Part shown: one piece after another, positions 8,816 through 16,537 of the stretch
Position numbering within the stretch: the first letter of the stretch is position 1
How the letters are laid out: every line of letters starts with the position of its first letter
Assembly (NCBI RefSeq): GCF_003046795.1
Contig: NZ_PZKN01000001.1
Location: forward strand, 124,001-188,000
Source: Desulfonatronum sp. SC1
Lineage (GTDB): Bacteria; Desulfobacterota; Desulfovibrionia; Desulfovibrionales; Desulfonatronaceae
Length of the DNA: 64,000 bases
Direction: 5' to 3'
Notes under the pieces: model-generated
Databases searched by the model: none
Told to the model about the DNA's origin: nothing
Seen by the model: only the letters and a program-made list of their open reading frames with translations
Made by a program: the position numbers and the translations under genes

Positions 8816-9819
8816 CCCCCCATGCCGGGACGCTTCTTCAACTGGAAGGCGTGGTCAAGCGCTTCCAGTCCGGGCTGTTCCGCCGTCGGACCACCGTGGC
8901 CGTGGACGGCGTAAGCCTCAGCCTGGAGGCCGGCGATTCCCTGGCCATTCTGGGAGAGTCGGGCTCCGGCAAGAGCACCCTGGGGCGGCTCATTGCCCGC
9001 CTGATACCGCCAACGCGAGGTCGCATCCTGTTTCAGGGCCAAGACTTGCGCTCCCTGAACGGCGCCGGCCCGACCTTCAGACGCGACGTGCAGATGATCT
9101 TCCAGGATGCCGACGGTTCGCTGAATCCACGCCTGACCATCAAAGAGTTGCTGCTTGAACCCTTGCTCGTGCATGGACTCTCATCCAGCGCCATGGCCAA
9201 TGGGGGGCATGGGGGGAGCAACGGGAACAATGCGGGCAAGGAGATCGGCGAGCCCGAGCGGTTGCTCGATCTCGCCGGACTCTCACCCGAAATCCTCTCC
9301 CGTCGGCCCAGCGAGATATCCGGAGGGCAACGCCAACGCATCGGCATCCTTCGAGCCCTGTCCCTGTCCCCGAAGCTCATCGTGGCCGACGAGCCCCTGG
9401 CCTCCCTGGACCGTTCGGTTCAGGCGCACATTCTCTGCCTGATGCGCCAGGCCCAGGAACGAAGCAACGTCGCCTACGTCTACATCTCCCACGACATCGC
9501 GACCCTGCGCCTCATCGCCAGGCGGGTGGCGGTCATTTACAAGGGTCAAATCATGGAAAGCGGCGACGTCCATGCCGTGCTCGATGCGCCGGTCCATCCG
9601 TATACCCGCCGCCTGATCGCCTCGGACCCTTCGCGGCTGGTGTTGAGATCAAAGCGCCCGGCACCGGCCGTTGCCGGGCGGGCCGCGCCCGCCTCGTCCG
9701 GCCAAAACCATGGATGCGGTTACGCCCCCTTGTGCCCGGAAGCCTGCTCCGACTGCACCCGCATTCGGCCCGAACTGAAGCCGGTCAAAGGCAGAGAGGT
9801 CGCCTGCCTCCTGACATAG
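8800..9819 (+). CDS. NikE/DppF-type ABC transporter ATP-binding protein
   Basis: The start MPPGLTPHAGTLLQLEGVVK (ATG 8800) has GGGAGGG just upstream and overlaps the preceding gene. The 339-residue product has Walker A GESGSGKS, signature ISGGQRQRI and Walker B LIVADEPLA, plus the cysteine-containing C-terminal tail 'GCGYAPLCPEACSDC'. An unusual Gly/Asn-rich insertion (SSAMANGGHGGSNGNNAG) lies between the Q-loop region and the signature motif. It is the last gene of the operon. Confidence 0.9.
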   Translation: MPPGLTPHAGTLLQLEGVVKRFQSGLFRRRTTVAVDGVSLSLEAGDSLAILGESGSGKSTLGRLIARLIPPTRGRILFQGQDLRSLNGAGPTFRRDVQMIFQDADGSLNPRLTIKELLLEPLLVHGLSSSAMANGGHGGSNGNNAGKEIGEPERLLDLAGLSPEILSRRPSEISGGQRQRIGILRALSLSPKLIVADEPLASLDRSVQAHILCLMRQAQERSNVAYVYISHDIATLRLIARRVAVIYKGQIMESGDVHAVLDAPVHPYTRRLIASDPSRLVLRSKRPAPAVAGRAAPASSGQNHGCGYAPLCPEACSDCTRIRPELKPVKGREVACLLT

Positions 9820-9839
9820 CGAAATTGATGGTCCGCATA

Positions 9840-9912
9840 TTGGCGGAGTAACTACTCACCTGCGTTCCGGCTTGTCTTGCCGTGAAAACGTGCTGAGTAG
9901 TTACTTGGCGGA
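9840..9912. mobile_element. Small inverted-repeat element flanked by an 8-bp direct repeat (MITE-like)
   Basis: GTAACTACTCA (9848-9858) and its exact inverse TGAGTAGTTAC (9894-9904) bound a 57-bp element. The bases just outside are TTGGCGGA on the left (9840-9847) and TTGGCGGA on the right (9905-9912), which looks like a target-site duplication. The same ends recur at 37148-37314. There is no coding capacity, so it would need a transposase from elsewhere. Confidence 0.55.
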
Positions 9913-10094
9913 AAGAGTATCCTCAAATCCAACATGCCTGGGGACGTCCAGGAAATATTGTACCGGCTGAAGGCCGAAAATGCTTTGTGAGCGTAAAGGA
10001 TGCTGTTGCCGATCTTATGGAAAATGGGTACCAACCGACGCTTTTAACCATTGACCGTCGTCTTCCCCTGGACCAACCCGAGCAGGAACCCCTC

Positions 10095-10862
10095 ATGAGT
10101 CGCCTTGGAAAATTGACCTTTGCCCAGAAAAAATGTCTCGGCCCCGCCGGCCTGTTGATGCAGCGCACGGGCATGATCTGGCCCGGAGCACGGGTAGGGG
10201 TGGCCGTGTCCGGGGGGGTGGACAGTTGGGTTTTGCTGCAAGTGCTCTTGTTGCGCCAGCGCATCGTTCCGTTCCCCTTCGAGGTGATGGCCATTCACCT
10301 CAACCCCGGGTTCGACGCGACCAGCCATGCTCCGCTCGCGCCGTGGACCGCTGCGCACGGCGTGGCCCTGCATGCCGAGACCACCGACTACGGCCCCATG
10401 GCCCACGGCCCTGAAAACCGAAAAAACTCGCCCTGCTTTCTGTGCGCCTGGCACCGTCGCAAGCGCCTCTTCGAGCTGTGCAAGCACTATGGGCTGACCC
10501 ATCTGGCCCTGGGCCACAATGCCGACGACCTAGTGCAGACCTTTTTCATGAATCTGTTTCGCAACGGACGGGTGGAAGGGCTGTCGCCCAAGGAGGAGTA
10601 TTTTGGCGGAGAATTGATCCTGATTCGGCCCTTACTGCTGCTGGAAAAGCCCATGATCCGCCGCGCCGCGGCCCAGTGGAAGCTGCACGTGTGGAGCAAC
10701 TCCTGCCCGTCGGCCACCAATAGCGAGCGGTCCAGGACCGAGGCCTGGCTGCGGACCGTCTTATCCCAGGATTCCGCCATGCACGGCAGCGTCTATGGGG
10801 CACTGAAGCGTTGGCAGCTTGACGTGCTGCATCGAAGTCAATTAGGTGAACATTTGCAATGA
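10095..10862 (+). CDS. TtcA-type PP-loop ATPase (tRNA 2-thiocytidine synthetase family)
   Basis: The PP-loop SGGVDS lies at residues 39-44 of the 255-residue protein. A CFLC pair (Cys114/117) and a later single cysteine (NSCPSAT) match the three-cysteine iron-sulfur pattern of TtcA. 'LALGHNADDLVQTFFMNLF' is the family's second ATP motif. TtcA thiolates cytidine 32 of tRNA. The frame is open to a GTG at 9987, but ATG 10095 places the PP-loop at the usual distance from the N-terminus. It stands alone after the transporter operon. Other sulfur or diphthamide-type PP-loop roles remain possible. Confidence 0.7.
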   Translation: MSRLGKLTFAQKKCLGPAGLLMQRTGMIWPGARVGVAVSGGVDSWVLLQVLLLRQRIVPFPFEVMAIHLNPGFDATSHAPLAPWTAAHGVALHAETTDYGPMAHGPENRKNSPCFLCAWHRRKRLFELCKHYGLTHLALGHNADDLVQTFFMNLFRNGRVEGLSPKEEYFGGELILIRPLLLLEKPMIRRAAAQWKLHVWSNSCPSATNSERSRTEAWLRTVLSQDSAMHGSVYGALKRWQLDVLHRSQLGEHLQ

Positions 10863-11160
10863 CGACTCGTGAGGCACCAGCGGTCGAATGATTTCCTCTT
10901 GCCCGCAACACGAACGAATAACGGACGAACATCCGGGCTTTTTCTTTTCTTCATTGCCCTCCGTTCGGATATCATCCTCAACCGAGTATGAAACTCCAAT
11001 CTCCAACGCTTTCTCGTCTCAGTGCATGTTCATCAAGCCGCCATTTCTCACCGGATAAAAATGAGTCAAACATGGAATAAGGCGCTTTCGTCGATGTGAT
11101 ACTTCCGAGGATCACCACACATTCAGCATCCAATGCACCCCAAAGCACCCCGAGAGCACA
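10863..11160. other. Intergenic stretch, no gene seen
   Basis: About 300 bases between the PP-loop gene and the M23 peptidase. There is a C/G-poor, T-rich patch (GGGCTTTTTCTTTTC near 10937) without a convincing terminator stem. No coding frame with a ribosome site was found. Confidence 0.35.
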
Positions 11161-12066
11161 ATGATTCGCAAAAAATACCAGATCCTCCTCTTGAAGGATA
11201 ATGCCGGCACCTGTAAGACCTTCACCCTTCGTATCTGGGTCTGCCTTCTGGTGGCTGGCTTTTTTTTGTCTTCATTGGCCCTGAACGTCTACTTCCACAA
11301 CTCCTCCCTACATGCCGACACGGCCCAGGCCCGGATGGAACAGGCCCAGTGCGAACTGGAAAACCAGCAACGTCAGTTCATGGCCCTGATGGAAAAGATC
11401 AAGGATCTGGAGAGCCAAATTCTTCGCGTGGCGGACTTCAACGCCAAGGTCCGGGTGATGGCCAACCTCGATCCCGGCCATGTCCCGACCACTACCCCCT
11501 TGGGCGGGGTCGAACGAATCGACTTTTCGGACCAGTACCTGACGGCGCACCGCCAGGAGCTGTTGGTCAGAAAGATGCACGGTTTCCTGGAGCAGCTTCA
11601 GGCCGAGGCCAAGCTTGAAGAAATCCGCCAGGAGGAACTGCTGTCCACGCTACGGGACAACCAAAGCTTTTTCGCGTCCACCCCCTCCATCTGGCCCACC
11701 GAGGGCTGGGTCACCTCCGAGTTCGGTTATCGTCGCTCCCCGTTCACGGATCGCCGGGAACTGCATAAAGGGTTGGACATCGCCGGTCCCATCGGAACCC
11801 CGATCTACTCCTCGGCCAATGGGCGGGTGCTCACCGCGGAACGCGACGGGGCCTACGGTCTGGCAGTGACCATCGACCACGGCACCGGGATCGTCACCCT
11901 GTATGCTCATTTGCAGCAATTCGCGGTAAAGGCCGGCCAGGAAGTCAGCCGAGGCGAACTGATCGGCTACATGGGCAACACCGGTCGTACCACCGGCCCC
12001 CACCTGCACTACGAGGTCCGCCTCAACGGCATCCCCGTGGACCCCATGCGCTATATTCTGAACTGA
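11161..12066 (+). CDS. Membrane-anchored M23 family metallopeptidase
   Basis: This 301-residue protein has one N-terminal membrane segment (WVCLLVAGFFLSSLALNVYF), a coiled-coil region rich in E/Q (QARMEQAQCELENQQRQF onward) and a C-terminal LytM/M23 domain. Zinc-site motifs HKGLDI and HLHYEV are intact, together with GTPIYSSANGRV and 'GIVTLYAHLQ', so it may be an active peptidoglycan endopeptidase rather than an EnvC-like activator. It acts in the periplasm on the cell wall. Only a weak GAGAG precedes the ATG. Confidence 0.88.
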   Translation: MIRKKYQILLLKDNAGTCKTFTLRIWVCLLVAGFFLSSLALNVYFHNSSLHADTAQARMEQAQCELENQQRQFMALMEKIKDLESQILRVADFNAKVRVMANLDPGHVPTTTPLGGVERIDFSDQYLTAHRQELLVRKMHGFLEQLQAEAKLEEIRQEELLSTLRDNQSFFASTPSIWPTEGWVTSEFGYRRSPFTDRRELHKGLDIAGPIGTPIYSSANGRVLTAERDGAYGLAVTIDHGTGIVTLYAHLQQFAVKAGQEVSRGELIGYMGNTGRTTGPHLHYEVRLNGIPVDPMRYILN

Positions 12067-12170
12067 CCTTCTCTTCTCTGGACTCGATCAAGTCCAGTCC
12101 CGTTCGCCGCATTCTTTCCTGAAGTGTCCAGGTAAGCCAAAATAGCATCCCGCGTGCCCAGCTACTTGCG

Positions 12171-12238
12171 GCAGTGCTCACAATCGAGGCCTCCTTCTGA
12201 AATCCAGTCCTCCTCTCGATTACGATTTTGAGCACTGC
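12171..12238. repeat. Long inverted repeat between the M23 and TAXI genes
   Basis: GCAGTGCTCA (12171-12180) pairs perfectly with TGAGCACTGC (12229-12238). The inner bases (ATCGAGG against CCTCTCGAT) continue the pairing imperfectly. The right arm contains TCGATTACGATTTT, a unit like those in the hexamer palindromes elsewhere in this window. It may be a decayed member of that family. The rest of 12067-12465 holds no gene. Confidence 0.45.
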
Positions 12239-12465
12239 TTCGCTGAGTATGAGCTCGAACTCCACCTCAATTTCCTCTTTTTTTCTTCCTTGTTTATTAT
12301 TTTACGAGATCCGCTGGCTTTCAACCGGACACGAGGATCGTTTACCGGTCGATATCCTCCTCTCATGGGAGAGCCTTAGGGAATGCTCGGTTCTCCATGC
12401 AAGAGTCTCCAATGGCAATCCGAGGGGCCCCCCCTCCACGAAACCTTCCAGCCAAGGAGAGCATG

Positions 12466-13455
12466 ATGAAGTCGAAACTGAAGATCGTCCTGACGGGACT
12501 GGCGCTGTTGGCCCTGTGTATCGGAACCTCCCCCGCCTCGGCTCAACGCAGCACCTTTCTGGCTTTTGGCGGAGGTCCCACCGGAGGCACGTTCAACTAC
12601 TTCGCCAACGGCATCGCCATTTATCTCTCCAGAGCCTTGCCCAACGTGGAAATTTCCTCCGAGGGTTCGGGCGGCTCCGGTGAGAACCTGCGCCGCCTGC
12701 ATGCCGGCCAGGTGGACTTCGGCATCGTCTACTCCGGCGACGCGTATCTCGGCCGGGCCGGACAACTGCCCAATGACGACCGGCAGTACACCAACGTACG
12801 AACCATGGGCTACCTGTACGGCGCTCCGGCCCAGTTGGTCGTGCGCGGGGGCGCGGGAATCACCTCGGCCAAGGACCTGGCCGGAAAGCGCGTCGCCGTG
12901 GGCAACGCCGGCTCCGGCGCGGCCCTGGCCGCGGAGCGTTTTTTCCGCCACATGGGACTCTGGGACGACATCAACCCGCAGTTCCTGGGCTATTCCCCGG
13001 CGGCCTCCGCGTTTCGGGACGGCAAGATCGACGCTTTCTGGGTGCTCGTCGGGTACCCCAACGCCTCCATCATCGAGGCCGCGACTCAGGACAACATCGC
13101 CCTCGTAAATCTGCACCACGACGCCGAGGAAAGCGGATTTTACGACGCCTTCCCCTTCTACGCCAGGGTCGAGATTCCAGCGGACACCTACCGCGGCCAA
13201 GGCGAGCCCGTGGTGACCTTTCAGGACTCCACCTTCTGGATGACCAACGCCGGCGTCAGCGACGACATCGTCTACGAGTCCCTGAAAATCATTTACTCTC
13301 CGGAAGGCTTGCAGCACATGGTCACGGCCCATGCCGCGGCCCGGGAAATGTCCGTCCAGGGCGCCCTGACCGGCGCTTCCGTGGCCTTGCATCCCGGGGC
13401 CTACAAGTTCTGGACCGAGCAGGGCCTGACCATCCCCAACGAACTCAAACCCTGA
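12466..13455 (+). CDS. TAXI-type TRAP transporter solute-binding protein
   Basis: The signal peptide is MKSKLKIVLTGLALLALCIG with cleavage after TSPASA. The mature start FLAFGGGPTGGTFNYFANGI is the hallmark of TAXI proteins, and 'TSAKDLAGKRVAVGNAGSG' and 'FWVLVGYPNASI' follow. Two adjacent ATGs exist; the second (12466) is better spaced from AAGGAG (12454-12459). It captures a small organic acid or amino acid in the periplasm for the fused DctQM-type permease downstream. A hairpin between the two genes may favour higher output of this protein. Confidence 0.9.
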   Translation: MKSKLKIVLTGLALLALCIGTSPASAQRSTFLAFGGGPTGGTFNYFANGIAIYLSRALPNVEISSEGSGGSGENLRRLHAGQVDFGIVYSGDAYLGRAGQLPNDDRQYTNVRTMGYLYGAPAQLVVRGGAGITSAKDLAGKRVAVGNAGSGAALAAERFFRHMGLWDDINPQFLGYSPAASAFRDGKIDAFWVLVGYPNASIIEAATQDNIALVNLHHDAEESGFYDAFPFYARVEIPADTYRGQGEPVVTFQDSTFWMTNAGVSDDIVYESLKIIYSPEGLQHMVTAHAAAREMSVQGALTGASVALHPGAYKFWTEQGLTIPNELKP

Positions 13456-13460
13456 CAGCC

Positions 13461-13576
13461 CGCTGAAAAACTCCCAATCGCCGCGTCACCGCAACCAGTT
13501 CAAACTCTCACGTATGAACCAATACGCTTCGACCTTGAACTGTTTTCGCTCCTTGCGCTTGGGGTTTTTGAACGGC
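13461..13576. repeat. Nested palindromic repeat (GTTGAAAAACTCCC family)
   Basis: Three nested inverted pairs are visible: CGCTGAAAAACTCCC against GGGGTTTTTGAACGG (outer), CAGTTCAA (13496-13503) against TTGAACTG (13535-13542), and CGTAT (13511-13515) against ATACG (13522-13526). The whole could fold into a branched hairpin. The left end recurs as a fragment at 18358. I believe similar sequences occur in other Desulfovibrionales genomes, but this was not checked. Confidence 0.55.
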
Positions 13577-13632
13577 CTGTCGGATAAGGTTTTTTCAGCA
13601 TTCAGCTAGTTCTCGCGTAACCTTACGACGAC

Positions 13633-13665
13633 AATCCCCGGACGCCTTGAGGCGTTCCGGGGATT
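13633..13665 (+). terminator. Hairpin between TAXI binding protein and permease genes
   Basis: AATCCCCGG/ACGCC pairs with GGCGT/CCGGGGATT around a TTGA loop. A T-run follows only after a gap (13673-13678). It may act as a partial terminator or as a 3' end protecting the binding-protein mRNA. Confidence 0.5.
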
Positions 13666-13716
13666 ATTGCGTCCTTTTTGCTCTTCCTCAGTCACCCCAA
13701 GCCCGGAGACTCACGA

Positions 13717-15762
13717 ATGACCGACCCTCAGCTCCAGGATATGTCCGCCGCCCGCAAGGAAGAACTGAAACGAATCCAGTCCAAGGACGCCAAGACCGGC
13801 CGCAAACTGACCGGTTTCTGGAAATGGCTGGTCTCCATCATGGGGCTGTGCATGGTCGTGTTCTATTTTTACGCCGCCGGGGTACGTCCGGTGGGTGACC
13901 AGTATCACCGCGGCGTATATGTTTTTCTGACGTACATCATGATCTTTCTGTCCTTCCCGTTTTGGAGGCGATCCAACCAGACCCGGCCCACGGTGGTGGA
14001 CATACTGCTGGCTCTGGTCGCCGCCGGGGTGGTGGGCTACTGGATATTTGAGTTCGAAAACCTGAACTATCGCACCGGGATGGAAACCCAGCTGGACATC
14101 TGGGTTTTCGTGGTGGGGATCATCATCTCCCTGGAAGTCTGCCGCCGCGTCCTGGGCTGGTCCATCACCATGGGCGGACTGCTGTTCCTGGTTTACGGCT
14201 ACTTCGGACCGTATTTCCCCTCGGCCATTGCCCACCGGGGCTTCGACATCGACCGTCTGGCCCCCTATATCTATCTGACCCAGGACGGGGTGTTCGGGGT
14301 CATGGCCAGCGTCCTGGTGACCTACGTCATCCTGTTCATTTTTTTCGGAGCGTTTCTGCAAAAATCCGGCGTGGGGCGCTTTTTCATCGACTGGCCTTTG
14401 GCCCTGGCCGGTCGGGCCGTGGGGGGGCCGGCCAAAGTCTGCGTCATTGCCTCGGCCTTTTTCGGCTCGGTTTCCGGATCGGCCATCGCCAACACCGTGA
14501 CCACCGGGGCATTTACCATCCCCCTGATGAAACGGGCCGGATTTCGGCCCCATGTGGCCGGGGCCATCGAACCGGCGGCATCCATCGGCGGGATGTTCAT
14601 GCCGCCGATTATGGGCGCGGGCGGGTTCATCATGGCCGAGCTGACCAACACGCCCTACGTGCAGATCATGCTCATCTCCATCTTTCCGGCCATTCTGTAC
14701 TTTTTATCCGTGTTCACCATGATCCACTTCGAAGCCAAGAAGCTGAACATCAAGGGGCTGGACCTGGACGACATGCCCTCGGCCTCGGCCATCTTCAAAA
14801 AACACTGGTATAAATGCCTGCCCCTGGTGGTCATCGTGGCCATGATGCTGTATGGCTACTCTCCGGGTAACGCCGCGTTCTGGGCCACGCTGTCCTGCAT
14901 CGTCATCAGCTGGTTCGATCCGGAATTCCGGATGGGGCCGAAACAAATCTGGGAAGCTCTGGTCGCCGGTGCGCAAAGCACCCTGGTCATCGGGGCCACC
15001 GTGGGCGTGATCGGAATCATCGTTGGCACCATCGCCCTGAGCGGGATCGGCCTGAAGTTCTCGGACATCATCATCTCCCTGTCCGGTGGCCACCTGTTCC
15101 CGGCCCTGGTGCTCATCGCCCTGGCCTCGCTGGTCCTGGGCATGGGCGTTCCGGTCACGGCCTCGTACCTGATCGTCGCCGTGCTGGCCGTGCCCGCTCT
15201 GCACGAAATGGGCGTGGGCCTGATCGCCGGGCATATGATCGTCTACTGGTTCAGTCAGAATTCAAACATAACCCCGCCGGTCTGCGTGGCCGCCTACGCC
15301 GGGGCGGCCATCGCCGGGTCCGATCCCTGGAAAACGGGTTGGACGGCCTTCAAATTCTCCAAGCTGCTCTACGTCATGCCCTTTCTTTTTGCCTACGAAC
15401 CGGCCATGACCCTGTTCATCGGCTGGGACGAGGCAGTGGTGGGCGACTCCGGATGGACCGAAATCGCCTCGGTCTATTTCGCCGCGGCCGTGGGCACGGT
15501 GGCCTTTTCGGCTTGGTCCATGTTCTACTTGGTCAGACGCACGACCACCCTGGAATGGATTATCTTCGGCGGGGCCACATTCCTCTGCTTCCAGCCCAAC
15601 CTGCTCAGCGACGCCCTGGGCATCGGCATCGTCGTACTCCTGGGGCTCTGGCAGCACCGCAAGAACAAGCAAGAAGAAGCCCACAAACAAACCATGGGCA
15701 CGACCTGCCCCTTTCCCACAGCCGGACAGGCCGTGGTCGGCGAAAAGGCCGGAAGCGCCTGA
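13717..15762 (+). CDS. TRAP transporter fused permease (DctQM fusion, TAXI type)
   Basis: This 681-residue protein joins the small DctQ-like and large DctM-like membrane subunits. ATG 13717 (MTDPQLQDMSAARKEELK) has GGAG upstream; the frame opens earlier without a ribosome site. The first four to five membrane segments precede LVTYVILFIFFGAFLQKSG and 'GSVSGSAIANTVTTGAFTIPLM', the DctM signature of TAXI permeases. 'EPAASIGGMFMPPIMGAGGF' is another conserved loop. It imports the ligand of the upstream binding protein using an ion gradient. Confidence 0.92.
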   Translation: MTDPQLQDMSAARKEELKRIQSKDAKTGRKLTGFWKWLVSIMGLCMVVFYFYAAGVRPVGDQYHRGVYVFLTYIMIFLSFPFWRRSNQTRPTVVDILLALVAAGVVGYWIFEFENLNYRTGMETQLDIWVFVVGIIISLEVCRRVLGWSITMGGLLFLVYGYFGPYFPSAIAHRGFDIDRLAPYIYLTQDGVFGVMASVLVTYVILFIFFGAFLQKSGVGRFFIDWPLALAGRAVGGPAKVCVIASAFFGSVSGSAIANTVTTGAFTIPLMKRAGFRPHVAGAIEPAASIGGMFMPPIMGAGGFIMAELTNTPYVQIMLISIFPAILYFLSVFTMIHFEAKKLNIKGLDLDDMPSASAIFKKHWYKCLPLVVIVAMMLYGYSPGNAAFWATLSCIVISWFDPEFRMGPKQIWEALVAGAQSTLVIGATVGVIGIIVGTIALSGIGLKFSDIIISLSGGHLFPALVLIALASLVLGMGVPVTASYLIVAVLAVPALHEMGVGLIAGHMIVYWFSQNSNITPPVCVAAYAGAAIAGSDPWKTGWTAFKFSKLLYVMPFLFAYEPAMTLFIGWDEAVVGDSGWTEIASVYFAAAVGTVAFSAWSMFYLVRRTTTLEWIIFGGATFLCFQPNLLSDALGIGIVVLLGLWQHRKNKQEEAHKQTMGTTCPFPTAGQAVVGEKAGSA

Positions 15763-15792
15763 CGGCAAACCCCGCCGATCCATGCAACGCCA

Positions 15793-15826
15793 AACGGCCC
15801 CGGCAGCAATTGCTTCCGGGGCCGTT
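15793..15826 (+). terminator. Strong hairpin downstream of the TRAP permease
   Basis: AACGGCCCCGG (15793-15803) pairs perfectly with CCGGGGCCGTT (15816-15826), and GCAACG/CGTTGC extends the stem. There is no T-run, so termination may be weak or factor-assisted. Confidence 0.5.
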
Positions 15827-15874
15827 GCGCGTAGAAAACAGGGGATGGTTCAGAATCTGTCGACACTTGAAGAG

Positions 15875-15898
15875 GTGAACCGCCCGCTTCGCTCAAGG
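15875..15898 (-). repeat. GCGGGCGGTTCA repeat, copy 1 (inverted relative to copies 2 and 3)
   Basis: The minus strand reads CCTTGAGCGAAGCGGGCGGT then TCAC. A second copy in the opposite orientation lies 140 bases further on, so the two could form a long stem between the converging TRAP and trmL genes. No gene is seen in 15763-16065. Confidence 0.5.
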
Positions 15899-16039
15899 CA
15901 CGGGGTACGCCAAGAAGTTATTTTTTCCCTTCCGTTGGAAAGATGCGGAAGGCAAAAGACTCGCCGCCTGTCGGCAATGTTTTTGGAAAGCAGCTTTTCC
16001 CCTGCTTTCCAAAATCTTTTCCTTGGAGTCCTTCGAGCA

Positions 16040-16069
16040 TTGAGCGACCAGCGGGAGCGGGCGGTTCAC
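16040..16069 (+). repeat. GCGGGCGGTTCA repeat, copy 2
   Basis: TTGAGCGACCAGCGGGAGCG followed by GGCGGTTCAC. It runs into the last codons of trmL. Copy 3 at 35448 is nearly identical over 30 bases. Confidence 0.55.
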
Positions 16070-16530
16070 TTTTCAAGGTCAGCCGGCAACACCCCGCTCC
16101 GGCGCAAAGCCTCGTACAGCACGATGCCGGCGCAAGTGGAGAGGTTCAGGCTACGCACTTGGCCCCAGATAGGCACGCGCACGCAGGGGGCGTCGTCCGA
16201 CAGCAGTCCCTCGGGCAGGCCTCTGGTTTCCGGACCGAAAACCAGGAAGTCGTCCGGCTGAAACGCGAAAAGATGGTGCGCCGCGCCTTTCCGGGCGCTG
16301 GTGAACACCAGTCGCCCCGGCTCCTTTTCCTGGAGGAACGCGGCCCAGTCCGGCCACGTCCGGACCTGAACGTGTTCCCAATAGTCCAGCCCGGCCCGAC
16401 GCAAATACTTGTCTTCGATGGAAAATCCCAACGGTTCGACGAGATGCAACGGGGTTTGCGTGGCCGCGCAGAGCCGGGCGATGTTGCCGGTGTTCGGCGG
16501 GATTTCCGGTTCGTAAAGGACGATGCGCAT
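16066..16530 (-). CDS. trmL: tRNA (cytidine(34)-2'-O)-methyltransferase TrmL
   Basis: The 154-residue product starts MRIVLYEPEIPPNTGNIARL, the SPOUT-family opening, and has the knot motifs LVFGPETRGLPEGLL and 'VRVPIWGQVRSLNLSTCAGIVLYEALR'. TrmL methylates the ribose at the wobble position of certain leucine tRNAs using SAM. Length matches the family (about 155). It is downstream of the Sel1 gene with a 7-base gap, forming a minus-strand operon. Confidence 0.92.
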   Translation of the reverse strand: MRIVLYEPEIPPNTGNIARLCAATQTPLHLVEPLGFSIEDKYLRRAGLDYWEHVQVRTWPDWAAFLQEKEPGRLVFTSARKGAAHHLFAFQPDDFLVFGPETRGLPEGLLSDDAPCVRVPIWGQVRSLNLSTCAGIVLYEALRRSGVLPADLEK

Positions 16531-16537
16531 GGCCGTC

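Noticed and set aside
12376-13392. 338-residue minus-strand frame opposite the TAXI gene
   Set aside because: It is a high-GC shadow of a clearly recognisable gene and has no family features.
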